Shown here: positions 35,040 to 46,375 of the stretch, one piece after another | Position numbering within the stretch: the stretch's first letter is position 1 | How the letters are laid out: each line of letters begins with the position of its first letter | Assembly (NCBI GenBank): GCA_027625915.1 | Contig: JANTQA010000070.1 | Span: 253,001-317,000 of the forward strand | Reading direction: 5' to 3' | DNA length: 64,000 nt | Origin: Anaeramoeba flamelloides | Taxonomy: Eukaryota; Metamonada; Anaeramoebidae | Notes under the pieces: generated by a model | Told to the model about the DNA's origin: nothing | The model's input: the letters and a program-made list of their open reading frames with translations, nothing else | Database searches by the model: none | Program-made: the position numbers and the translations under genes

Positions 35040-36564
35040 TTAATTTTCACTTTCTTCTTTCTTTTGCTCATCATCTTCGCTGTCTTGGTTGATTTCATTT
35101 AAATCTATGTCGTCTCGAGAAGACATGAGAGTTCTCTTTTCTTTTTCGTCTTCTTGATCCTTTTCTTTTTTGCTCTCTGTTTCTTTAATTTCCACTGGCT
35201 TCACCATCCATAATTTTCCTGGGAACCAATGCCATGTCAATTGTAAGATTGAGACCGTGAAATTGTACATTAATAACTCTTGTTTATAGAAAGGTTTTCC
35301 TGATTCGCTCATTGTGTTAATGAAGGAGATTATGCCATGGTAGAAGAAGTAAATAAGAACTGTCAAAATGTTGATTAATGCTCCCCTGAAAAGGGCGAGT
35401 TTTAAAGAAGTTTCAGGGAATGTGTTTTTAAAGTTATTCGTGAAAATTCCAAGAATAATAATTGGCTGTAAGGGGCTTGTTCCTGCGTACAAGACGTGAT
35501 GCCATACAGTAGCTCGATCAAGATTAGGCCAAGCAAGAACAAACATACCATACCAAATAAGGGCAATGATGGTTCCGACTACAACAGCAATGGAGAAAGT
35601 TATAAGACCAAGCACAAACCAATGCTTTTTGATTGTGCCAAGGTAGTCACTGAAATGGATTCCCGTAGAGAGTGTACACATAATGATCCACTATTATTAC
35701 CAAAATTAGCAATTTGGGTTTAAGGTTGATCCCAACCACAAAAAAAAAAAAAAAAAAAAAAAAAAAGGTAAAAGAAAAAAGATCAACAATACAGAACAAG
35801 AACAAAGCAAAAAATAAAGCAAAAAATTATAAGGAGTAAAGTATGAGCAAAGAAGAGTTGTGAGGCGGTTGTTGCTTTGATCAAACAAAAAGAAAAAAGT
35901 ACAAAAGAATTACCTGAAGAATTGCAAGAGTTCTTTGAAGTCTAAGATTCTTGTAATCACCATTGCCACCACAGTAAGCATAGAAGGTGATGATCCAACA
36001 AACCCAAATAACTACAATCCAAAGCAAAGGTGCAAAGGCACGTTTCTTCAGAAAAGAAGCCAGTTTTCCCTTAAAATAGGTATCTTCAAAAGCCCCAAAC
36101 CAAAATCCGAACACAATCCATGTAAAGTGGCCCGGTAAGGCATATTCTTCTGGTACTTTAAACCACTTTAAAAAGATCTCTTGATTTAAAAAATAGAATT
36201 GTGTGCCTATCGGTAGAAAAGAAAAAGTTTTTTTTTGTTTTTTGTTAATTTTTTTTGAAAAGTTCTTTGTTACTTTTTATTTTTTTTTTTGTTTTGTTAA
36301 TCAAGACTAGTTACCAAGAATAATCGCAATTACATGTCTAAAAAGGCCATAATAGTTTGGCTTTTTTTCTGTTGGATAGTAATGAGCAAGCACAATTGAA
36401 CAAAAAACATAATAACCCAAAATTGTTAAATAATATAAATGGAAAAAGTCATGGCCTCCAACATAATTGAAAATTGCAAGAATAGATAAGCCAACAATAT
36501 GTGAGATAAGAAAGATGAGAAATGCACCAAGTTTTGGTGATTTTAATTGATATTGAATTCCCAT
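35040..36564 (-). CDS. Polytopic membrane protein of unknown family, spliced
   Basis: Exons: 36569-36315 (ATG at 36564), 36206-35914 and 35690-35040. Introns are 108 and 223 bases with GT-AG ends, and the phases fit (1, then 0), giving about 397 residues. About nine or ten hydrophobic helices are followed by a charged, E/K/S-rich cytosolic-type tail of about 50 residues. Conserved-looking stretches are GHFTWIVFGFWFGAFED, ATVWHHVLYAGTSPLQPIII and LTWHWFPGKLW. The two halves look alike: NYVGGHDFF...AHYYPTEKK in the first and YCGGNGDY...HFSDYLGTIKK in the second, each followed by a pair of helices and an aromatic-rich loop. This suggests an internal duplication. An upstream ATG exon (36738-36665, MDSQLPLLIISLS) has a good donor, but its phase does not fit the acceptor at 36570, so I treat it as untranslated. 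I do not recognise the family; a transporter or membrane enzyme is possible. Confidence 0.8.
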
Positions 36565-38118
36565 TAATGCTTTGAGATGATCAACAAAATAAAAATAATA
36601 AAGAAAAAGAAATAGCAAAAAAAATTAGTTAGTTATGAGAAAATTTTTGTTTTAATCATCTTACGATGAGAGTGAAATTAGAACGCTAGTTAATCGTACA
36701 GATAATGAAATTATGAGTAATGGTAATTGTGAATCCATTTTTTGATACTTTTTTTTGGGTTGTGGGTTGTGAATGAATAAACACAAATAAATTATTTCAT
36801 GTACCCATTATTGTAGTTAGAAGACGGATTATTTGCAAATAATCATTTTTAACACAAAGTATTCACCAATAATACACTCGGTTCTAAAATAACCATCTGT
36901 TTCAGTATTACTTTTAATTGTAAAATAAAAAGATTACTATTTTCATCTACCTTTCCCAAGATAATTAATACACTAATAATTCAATAAATCATCAAATTCT
37001 TCATTTTTCAAAAGTTAAAACATGAATTTCAAATTCTTTTACAGAAATAACAACTGTCTTTATTTGACTTGATCTCTGAAAAAAATCTTTTTTCAGAAAA
37101 CTGAATGAAAATTTTGTTCATTTTATTTAGAATCAAATAGTACACAGTTATCTCAAAAGAAAACGTTTTTTTTTCACTTTAATTCTGTTTTCAATCCCAA
37201 AAGTAAATACTTTTTTCAAAAAACAAGCAATAGAAAAAATTTGAGATTGTTGTTACGTTGAAACGTTGGAATGTTATCTTTCAAAAATTTAAGAAATGGA
37301 ACCAAAGTGATAAATCTACAACTCGAGAATGGTTTTTGCAATTCATAAAAATAATTGCAAAAATACAAGTTTTGAAAAAATCATAAAAAGAATGAGAAAA
37401 TCATAATATTATTTCTGTTGCAATTTTAATGTTGATTCATCACACTGAAAGCAACTTTTAATGAAAATCATGTTAGTCCATTTGCCGAATGATATTTTTT
37501 TATTTTATTATTGATTTGCCTGAAAATAAAGCAAAAACAAAAAGAGATAAATTTCTTATTTTTTGCTTTGTGTAATTGATATTATGACTTAATAAAGGAA
37601 AAGAATTAGTAATAACCAAATTGACTTTTGGTTTGATTTTCAAAAAAAGAATGATCATATATACCATTAGTTACGAAATAAACAGAGCAAAATTTTCATT
37701 TAGCTTTTTCAAAAAAAGATTTTTAAATCACGTCAAAATTTCAAAATTTTTAATCAAAAAAACTGCTTAAATTATTAATTGACTTGAGGAATTGAAGACT
37801 TTTGAGAATTTGTTATAATTATGAAATGTGATTTTTTTACAAAAGACAAAGTAAAATTTTGATCTTATTATTTTACAATTAACAGTTAATAGGAGGACGA
37901 AGTAAAGCAAACTCTTTAGATTAAAAATCAAACAACCACGAAAGCAAATGTTTTTTTGTGTTAATTAGAAACACAGCTCTTGTTGATTTTAACAGTTCAG
38001 ATTTATGAAAAGGTCTTTTTAAAGCTCATAATTGAATATAAATAGGATATAAATTGTTTCGATTATCAATTTTCAATTTGAAATTTTGAGATTTATTTCA
38101 GATCCTTAGTTGATCCCA

Positions 38119-38735
38119 AGATATATAAGGTATTTCCAAAAAAGTAAAGATTTTTTTTTTTTACATTTCATAAAAAATCATCTTTTTTAGTAGGAGTAGT
38201 CGTTAATGGCCAATAAAAAAATAAGTTAAATATTAAGAATGAGTAAATCTATGACTCTGTGATTTATTTAAAAATACTCTTTTTATAAAAATTCCAAAAA
38301 TGAAAAAAAAAATATATATCACTACTTTTGGATAAAACAATGAACGTCAACAACAATTTTAATAAAAAACTGGAAATATGGAAAGGGAACAAATGATTTT
38401 TTAATTAAGAAAATAAAGTTATATGTTTTACATTTAATTATATTTTTTTTTGAGATTAAGACTCTTTGGAAAAGAATTTTTTTTCGATCAACAGAAAAAA
38501 ATATTCACCAATTTTCATCCCTAAAAAATATCAGATAAAATCCAGACCAGAAAATTTACTATATTTATTTTATATAATAACATACTAACAAACAGATTAA
38601 CTTATAGAAAGAACCAATAAATCGTTCACAAAGATTTGGTGTCTTTAAATAGTTTTATGGCGTTTGAATTTATTAAAGATATTTTATGATAAATTAGCAA
38701 CTCCTTTTTCGTAATTACTTATCAATATACATTTT
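38119..38735. repeat. ~600-bp dispersed repeat, copy 1 (partner 53668-54290)
   Basis: Aligns in direct orientation with 53668-54290 over its whole length with moderate divergence. Shared stretches are GGTATTTCCAAAAAAGT, ACATTTCATAAAAAATCATC, TACTAACAAACA and TTAAATAGTTTTAT. There is no ORF, and no terminal inverted repeats are obvious. Confidence 0.75.
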
Positions 38736-39198
38736 CTTAAAAAAGGTTCACTCAAATAAATTGAGATATTAAATTCCAACTATTAATTGAAAATATCTTA
38801 TTTTTTAAAAAAGATAAATGAAAAATGAAAATGAAGTAAAAAATTTTTCCCATTTATAGTCTAAATACTAGTAACAATTCAAAAAACAATAAAAAAGTGA
38901 TAACGAAAGTATATATATATAACATATTTGGCTTGAAAATGACCCTTTCAATAAGAATTCAAAAAAAAAAAAAAAATACAAAATATAATGGTCAACTTTG
39001 TTTTTTAAATCGTCTTATATTTTGCTTTACTTTGAAGAATGATCTGGATTTTGCTTATAGAAAAAAAAATACTATTTAAATATTAAGCACATTTAACCTA
39101 TGATGTTTATGATTGAATATTGTATATTGGAATGTTAATTTTATTTTACAAAACTCAGCCATAAAGATAAGACTATATAACTCAATATTTGAGATATA

Positions 39199-39680
39199 CA
39201 GTGGTGTAAATAACCTGTGTTTTTTATTTTAACCCATTACAAAAATTTAACTCATGTAAAAAATATTGGCTTACTCTAGAAATAAAAGAAACAAATCAAT
39301 GGGGGTGAAAACAGTATATAAACAAGAAATAGGATTCTTTAAATAAATTTAAAAATAGAATTATGAAGATACCGAAAGTTTAAAATGTACAATTTTTGAC
39401 AAAAAAATGAGAAAAAATCCACTTTTTGAATTTTTTGAAAAAAAACCTTTAATCTCAGTAATTTTGAAAATATGACGAAATTTTTGAAACAAAAGTATTT
39501 AATATTATTGAGTCATTTCGACTAATCAAAGATCTATCCTCTAAAGTCAATTTAAATCCGAACCAAGAATATATGTGTGCCTTCCTATCTTCAAATACCA
39601 AAGTCTGAAAAAAAAAAAAAAAAGAGGAGTTAAATTTTAGTAATGGGTTAAAGGCCGCTAACATGGGTTATTTACACCCA
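39199..39680. mobile_element. TA-flanked element with Tc1/mariner-like ends
   Basis: The left end CAGTGGTGTAAATAACC is preceded by TATA. The right end, read inverted, is GGGTGTAAATAACCCATG preceded by TATA. Similarity continues inward through TTTAACCCATTAC and AAAATTTAACTC for about 60 bases. The interior is 360 bp without a transposase, so the element is non-autonomous. The CAGTGG start and TA flanks fit Tc1/mariner. Confidence 0.78.
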
Positions 39681-40061
39681 TATATATCAAATAATAAAAT
39701 CTAAAAGCTCTCTAAAAAATTAAGTTTTTCATTTTTTTTTTTTTTTTTTTGGTCAATTCCTTTTCACATCTTAATTTTGACTTTTATTCTCATATTATTT
39801 TCCGAAATAACACCAATATTTCTCATAAAATTTTGAAAATTAACGTTGTTACGATATTATGGTATATTTTAAAATTACTATCATATCGTGAAAAAAAATC
39901 TCTGTATATTTATTTTTATTTGATTTATAAATCAGAAATAAAATTTTACGAGATTTTCCCAATTTTTTCATATAGTTTATATAAAGAAATGGTTCATAAT
40001 TTTTGCGAGTTATACACATTCATCCGTAATAATTTTTTTATCCCGTTTATTTGGATATATA

Positions 40062-40256
40062 ATCAGTTTCGCTTTCAATGCTAAAACTCTCAACAACATT
40101 TATAGTACAAAAAAATCACAAATTAAAGCACAAAATTCAAATTCTAAAAAAATAATTTGTAAAAAAAAAATCCCCAAAAAAAATTGTCTTAATTTGAGAT
40201 TTTTTTTGTATTTGAATTTTGTTGAAAGTTCGCACCTAAAAAGAGAAACTGGTTGT
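40062..40256. mobile_element. Palindromic MITE, CAGTCAGTT family, copy 3
   Basis: TA-flanked; the left arm starts ATCAGTTTCGC and the right arm is the inverse of CAACCAGTTTCTC. The arms share AACTTTCAAC/AACTCTCAAC and AAATC(T)CAAATTAA. Same architecture and length (about 195 bp) as 5094-5290. Confidence 0.78.
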
Positions 40257-40913
40257 ATTGTATATGATATGGCTCCTTAATTCAAGTTACATTTCAGATA
40301 CGAAAAAGATAAGCATCTGGAATTGTATTCCATTTATTTTTGAAATTCACAAAAAGTGTGGGATTGAGAAATGATATTAAAATATGTACCAGATCTCATC
40401 ATGAATTGCAAAAAAAAAAAAAAAAAAACAATTGGTATTATAGTTTTAACATATTTAATTTTTTTTCTTTATTTTTTATCAATGGAATTAATTTCCCGTT
40501 TCGTTCATTAATGTTTTTTTTAATCAAAGAAATAAACATAAAATTGTTTTAATAGTTGGTTTTTTTCTTATTTTAAGAAAATTTTGATAAATTTTCCCGA
40601 ATTTAAAAGAATTCAGCAACTAATAAGTTTTGCACAATTCTTTTTTAATCATGGAAAGCCACCATCGAGTTTTCTTGAGGTTTCTGGCGGTTTGGAAAAT
40701 TAATATATTATACAGATACCCCTGTTCCAAGACAACTCAGGTAATTTGTGGTACTCTACATACTTGATAATTACTTTTCTTTGTTTTTTTTTAACATTAG
40801 AAATTAAAATAATATTTCTTAAAAATTTCTTTGTAATATCCTAAATTAAAAAAAAATTCAATTTTTCTGAATTTGTTCGAAAAGAATAAAATCTTTGATT
40901 TTACTCTATTCAA

Positions 40914-41494
40914 TTAAATAAATAAAAAGTACAGATACTTCACCGATTTCGAATACTGATTTAGAAATATTAAAAAAAAATCATTATTTTCTCTATCAAT
41001 AACCAACAACGAGATAAATGTTGATACTTTATTTTGTATAATATAAAAGGTATTATTATTAATAATAATAATAATTTGAATTAATTTTTTAATCGAAATT
41101 ATTATATTTTCTTTATATAATCGATAGTTTAAATAAAAAATGATAAATTTATTCATCTTTTTCTAATTTGAAATGGTTTTTACACAGATTTTAAGATTTT
41201 GTTTTTAATATATCGAGAAGAATATTGTAGTGGATTACGAAAATCACTATTTTTTAATATTAATGTAGAGACTTTCCATATTAAACCATTTTTTATAGCT
41301 ATGTGTTTTTTGTCTGGACAATAAATATAAAATTTTATGAAATTTTCTTTTTTATTTAAATTTGACAAAACTGATATGATTTTTTTTTTATATAAAAAAA
41401 TTGGGTGGTCTATAGATATATATCTATTTATTCTTGGGAATTCTGGAAAATATTGTTGCATAACTACATTTATGGTACTTGAATACACCACCAT
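40914..41494 (-). pseudogene. Decayed ankyrin-repeat-like gene relic
   Basis: Two minus-strand reading frames (41494-41180, then 41156-40914) lie end to end. The first contains HIAIKNGLIWKVSTLILKNS and DFRNPLQYSSRY, which follow the ankyrin pattern of HIAxxNGxxxxVxxLIxxxxD and xNPLHYAxRY. The second has a similar but weaker pattern ending IDRENND. The frames are separated by a stop and a frame change, and neither part has a full set of repeats. A related, more decayed copy lies at 15410-15690. The ankyrin assignment rests on pattern only. Confidence 0.4.
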
Positions 41495-41510
41495 TTATTT
41501 ATATTAATAT

Positions 41511-42062
41511 AAACTCTCTCCCAGTCAAAGGGGCCCAGTTCTATTGAAGAAAAAGAACAAATTCTATGAGTTTAATTTAGTATTCTTCTCAAACTAAATT
41601 TTCAATTTTTAGATCAGAATCATTTTTTCTCATTTTGTAATTTTTTTTTATTTTTATATTTTGTAGTTTTTATTTTTTCTTACTTTCTTTTTATTTTTAA
41701 AAAATTCAATTGGAAAAAAAATGTTTGAAAAACCTAATTAACATTAAGAAAGGTTTGGCTTGTATGTTCTTTTAAAATTCATACATTTACCAGTAAAAAA
41801 TCTTATTGTCTACAATTTTAATTTCCTAAAGAAAATGAGAATTTTGTATGAGACGTTTCAATGAAAAGGATCAAAAAAATTTTTAACATTTTTTTTTTTT
41901 TGAAATTTATGCATTGTTAAGGGTTTTCTTTTATTATTGTCGACTCTTATATGAAGTTTATTATTTCTCATTGTTCTAAACAATCTAAGTTTTGTTAGAT
42001 TCTTAAAAATAAGTGTGACTTTTTCATTTTTAGCTGGTGTTCTTTGAGTGAAATAGAATTTA
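41511..42062 (-). mobile_element. Foldback-family element, compact copy
   Basis: A 552-bp copy in inverse orientation relative to 13811-14690. Its left end is CTCCCAGTCAAAGGGGCCCA; its right end is TTAGCTGGTGTTCTTTGAGT. It lacks the 308-bp segment found in the 13811 copy, which shows that segment to be an insertion. It directly abuts the ankyrin-like relic. Confidence 0.75.
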
Positions 42063-42717
42063 TTATCTAATAATTTTTAAATATCCTTTGCTTTTTCATC
42101 CTGAGATATTGATTATTAGATTTTCCCCAAATTCATTTAAATTTTTTTTTTAATCATTTTAAGTTTTATGCTTCCCAGTTTATATTTTTGTTGTTGTTTT
42201 TTTTTTTTTTTCATTTTAAATTTTTGTATATACATTTAAAACCAAGAATTTCAAATTTATTTTATGAGTTTATATGTTCTTTTATAATTTTGAATTCGTT
42301 CTTGATCAAATTTCACTTCAGTTCTTTAAATTATTCTTGGAGATCTGGATAATTTTTTAAAACTTTCTTAAATATTTTATTTTTCGAAACATCTATCCCT
42401 TCGAAATAATACCAAATTAAATTAAAAATAGTTAATAAAATAATTGATTATTGATTTACATGTTAATAAGCTTACACCATTTGTTAATTTCCCTTGGTAC
42501 AACATTTTTTGATTTTTTTATTAATCATTATATATTTATTTTAATTTTTTTTTTTTTTGTAAATGTTTCTCTTTTTCCAGTCAAATTCCAAAATATTTAA
42601 TCCCAGATAATAATATTTGGTTTTAAATTTTTATCAATATTTTGGGATCATTCCAAATTCTTATATAATTTTATAAATTATTATTAACTTTTTTTTTCAG
42701 TTTCTGGAACATTTTAA

Positions 42718-43260
42718 CTATTACTAATAGGGAAAATTATTAAATTTCAAAATTGGTCAAATCTCATTTTTTTCAAAAAAGTTAATTCCATTTAAATATA
42801 TTAACTGTGGGTATTTAAAACACCCTTTACTGGTATGTTAAGGCATGTTAGGGTAGGTTAGAGTATGCTAGAGTAGGTTTTTGGTGGTTTGGATGTTTGA
42901 ATGGTAGGCTAGAAAATTTTGGTAAGGATTTTGAAATAAAAATTATTAATGGACCAATTGACTTTTGCAACTTGTTTTAAAGTGAAAATTTTTTTTCACT
43001 GAACTTTGGTGGTGAAAATTAGATTTCAAACAAATTTTTAAATATATTTAGTTTTGATGATTTCAAAATTTTGGATTTTCTACAATTTAGTAATAAAATA
43101 CTACCAATTTCAAGATTATCTTTTTGCTTTTTCCTCACACAACCACAAAAAAACATTAAAAACTTTCAGACCAATGATAATAATCAAGAAAATCTTTCAA
43201 AATAGGAAAAATTTCAATTTGACCAATTTTGAAATTTAATAATATACCCTTACTAATATC
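42718..43260. mobile_element. TIR element with a decamer array inside
   Basis: ATTATTAAATTTCAAAATTG followed by GTCAAAT at about 42736-42762 recurs inverted at about 43214-43245, with looser similarity to the outside (ACTAATAGGG and ATTAGTAAGGG). The 540-bp element has no ORF and encloses the 10-bp-period array at 42841-42895. Confidence 0.65.
42841..42895. repeat. G/T-rich array with 10-bp period
   Basis: Reading in steps of ten gives GTATGTTAAG, GCATGTTAGG, GTAGGTTAGA, GTATGCTAGA, GTAGG: about five units of a degenerate decamer. It lies inside the TIR element at 42718-43260. Confidence 0.7.
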
Positions 43261-44109
43261 TAGTCTTCTGTAAACATTTGAAAATGATGAGAAAAAGGCC
43301 AATATTTTAAATAAAAAAAAACTGGTGTTATTATAGTGAATTCGAAAAAAATATACTGATAATAATTCTCGGTATGTGATATTATTAATATTGACAAGGG
43401 AGAATTATAATCAGCTTATTTTTGAGAAATGAACATAATTGCACGAGTTAGTATTTGAAATGGGCTAGTTAATACTACTAATTAAAATACAATCCAAAAT
43501 CAACAAAAAAAAAAAAAAATACCAAATATATCTATAAACTTTATTGTTAGAAATTAAATATCAAAAAACGTAAAATATTCTATCGATTTTTCTAATAATT
43601 GTGAAAATTTTTCTCTAATGCAGAATTTCCCAAAAACTTATTTAATGTGTCAAACTCAAACAAATTGATCAATTTGATCGAGAAATTTTCATCTGAAATT
43701 TTTTATTATTATCATTTGTTAAAAACTTTCAAATTGAATGAGTCAGGTATTTAAAAGACTTTTATAATTTTCACTTTTTTCAAAAATTAGTTTAAGATGC
43801 TATACTAAATTATTTTTTAGTCAAGGGGGCCCAGTTGTAATGGATGAAATACATGTGTTTAAAGGGTTTGCATAGATATTAGAAGAAAAATTTTATTTTG
43901 GAAAATATCAAAATTGAAATCATTTTTTCACATTTTTTTTTTTTTTTTCGATTTTTTTTTTTACTCATAATTCAGTTGCAAAATTTTTTTTTATGGATAG
44001 ATCAATATTCACTTATTAAAAATGTGTTATTCTAAGGTTATTGAAAATGTGGAAATGATTGTTGAGAAATCATATTGATTTCTATTGCAATTTTATTCGA
44101 TCTTTGATC

Positions 44110-44279
44110 CTACTGATATTTGATTAATAAATGTGAAAAAATTTCCACATCATTTTCTATCCTTTTTCTAATAGAGACCACAAATGCCAACACACTTTGT
44201 TGTTGGGCTTGATTATGAAAAGAAAAGCCTAGAAAATGAAGTGAAAATTGTTTCCTATTTATTATTCAAATACCAGTAG
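44110..44279. mobile_element. Short TIR element (MITE), best copy of second family
   Basis: A 170-bp element with about 50-base inverted arms (44110-44159 and 44230-44279). Left CTACTGATATTTGATTAATA; right, inverted, CTACTGGTATTTGAATAATA; both continue through a CACTTCATTTTCTA-type stretch. The outer flanks 43818-43950 and 44470-44510 match ends of the foldback family in opposite orientations, so this copy may sit inside a decayed foldback element. Confidence 0.75.
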
Positions 44280-45199
44280 AAGGTCAAAAAGAACATTGTT
44301 GTTTTTCTCAATGGGGACTTAGAATTTGAGTTTTTCAATTTTTATGAAAATCTATTAATTTATTTACTTTTCTTTCAGACGAGTATCAACAATTCTTTAA
44401 TGTCTATTATTCTACTAATTTCTTATTTATTCTTCAAAGATCAATTATGTAAATTAATTGATATTTAAAAAAAAAATTGGGCTCCTTCGACTGAAACAGA
44501 GTTTAGATTTACCTAATTTTTACTAATTTGATTTATCCCACAACTCATCTAATTTTAATAATTAGAAACCCTCTCATCATCCTAAAAAATGATTTCAAAT
44601 AATAAAATATACCAATTCGCAATTTGAAAATAGCCAACATTGAAAGAGTAAGCAAGTGGCAAGAAGTTGATACCAAGTATAAGCTAATGACATCATCTTT
44701 GTAGATGTATTATTTATAGTTGTTTTTTTTTAACCATGCCTAGAAGAAAATGATAACTTTTTTTATTTTTAGTGGGATAATATTATTTTCTGATTTCTGA
44801 ATTCTCAGCTCAAAATAATAAAAGCCCTAGGGGGTTTTTATTGAAGAAACAGAATTTCCGAAAATTTTTAAAAATTGAAATAAAAATAAAACATACTTTT
44901 ATAAAAAGGATCAGTTCCTAAAAGTTTAATCCCCATTTCAAAAGAAAGAGTGTGTTGTTTTTTATTATATAAGACATATACATTAAAATATCAAAGGAAA
45001 TGGCAATAAATCATAATTAAATCTGGCCCTAGTTTCTTTAAGTTGTATTATTTAAAAAGAAAATACAAAAAATAAAGGATCAAATAGGAAAATTAATCTC
45101 AAAAAATAGAGAAAATTTAATCAAAAAAAAAAAAAAATTTCTAAAAAACTGAGAAAATTGTGAAAAAATTGTCAACAAATTGCATTCCTAATGTAAAAT

Positions 45200-45345
45200 T
45201 AACTTTTAATATCAAGTTATTTACCTTCAAAATTGATTTGAACTTAGATATACTACTGTGTAGTAAATTGTATGTGACCTTGGAACAAGAAGAAAACTGT
45301 TGATGGATTTTATTTTGAAACACAGATTATAGTCGTTGGAAAAAT
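45200..45345. repeat. Dispersed repeat, copy 2 (partner 17386-17530)
   Basis: Shares TGTGACCTTGGAACAAGAAG-type sequence and the following TTTGAAACACAGATTAT. Described with its partner. Confidence 0.6.
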
Positions 45346-46375
45346 ATTATTTTGATCACTTTAATAAAAAATCTCAACATAAAACATCTCTTATTTCTGA
45401 TTAAAACTGGATTAAACTCTAAACCATTTTCCCAAAATCCCAATACAAAAATGAATAAGATGGAAACAGATTTTTAAAAATTTCTTTTCGGACAATTAAT
45501 AAAAGAGAAACTTAATTTCAGAATAAAAAACCGAGACTCAAATCAACAAAATTTAACCACACAAACAAGTTTATCTCATTTTCAATTTCCTAAAAAATAG
45601 ACCTTAACGAAAAAGTAAATCCTTTAAAGATATTTGTTAAAAAATAATACAACTACTGAAGATAAGTGTGGACAAAATATTTAAAAGTGTTGCCCAAACT
45701 GCTTAAAAGTGTAAACAATATCGTTTGAGAGTACCACATTTTAAAAATATTTGTACACCTTTTCTAAAAATAACTTCCATACTTGTTTAAGTAATTCTGA
45801 TTAAATTCCTCCCTCAATACTTTTAAAATATTCAAGACTTTAAATTCATGAATAAGTGGGTTTTATTTTGTTGTGTTAACTCTGTTGAACGATCAGATTT
45901 GGACAAGAAAGAAAAGAGACAAAAAGAAATAATTTAAATGACTAATAAATAAGAAAGCTTTTTAATTTCAAGAGTCTCTAACTTGAATGAAATTTCACTT
46001 TGGCTCAGGAAATTGCCAAGAAAATTACCAAACATTATGTAATTGAAGAGTCTCAAATAAACTACAAGAAAGAAAAAATCCAACATTGACAATTATTCTT
46101 TCTTACCTTAATTAACACAAAACGAACAACTTTTTCGAATGTGCTTAAATTCCTTGAACACACAATCTTTTGGAATTAATTTAACTTGTTGATTATTTTT
46201 TCTAAAAATAAAAAAAATACAAAATCTTTTTTGATTTGACACAAAACTATTTGAGTCATTTTAGTTTTTATAATAACAATAAAACTCCTTGGTTTTGAAG
46301 AAATTTTCTTCCTTTCTCTTTCATTTTTTTCTCTTTTATTGTTTTTTTTTTATTTTTTATTATATTTTTTCCAAA

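Larger units (their letters stand above)
36739..46375. other. Longest non-coding stretch, dense in repeat elements
   Basis: No intact gene was seen over 9.6 kb. Listed elements: dispersed repeat (38119-38735), TA-flanked element (39199-39680), MITE (40062-40256), ankyrin-like relic (40914-41494), foldback copy (41511-42062), TIR element (42718-43260), MITE (44110-44279) and dispersed repeat (45200-45345). A solitary MITE end of the 44110 family lies at about 38822-38875 and another at about 40310-40355. Confidence 0.6.

Noticed and set aside
39749-40084. 111-codon plus-strand frame
   Set aside because: Composition is Y/I/F/N-rich without motif, and its end runs into the palindromic MITE at 40062-40256.
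42841-42895. Telomere-like TTAGG repeat
   Set aside because: The unit is a degenerate 10-mer rather than a 5-7-mer; the array is only five units long and lies inside an inverted-repeat element.
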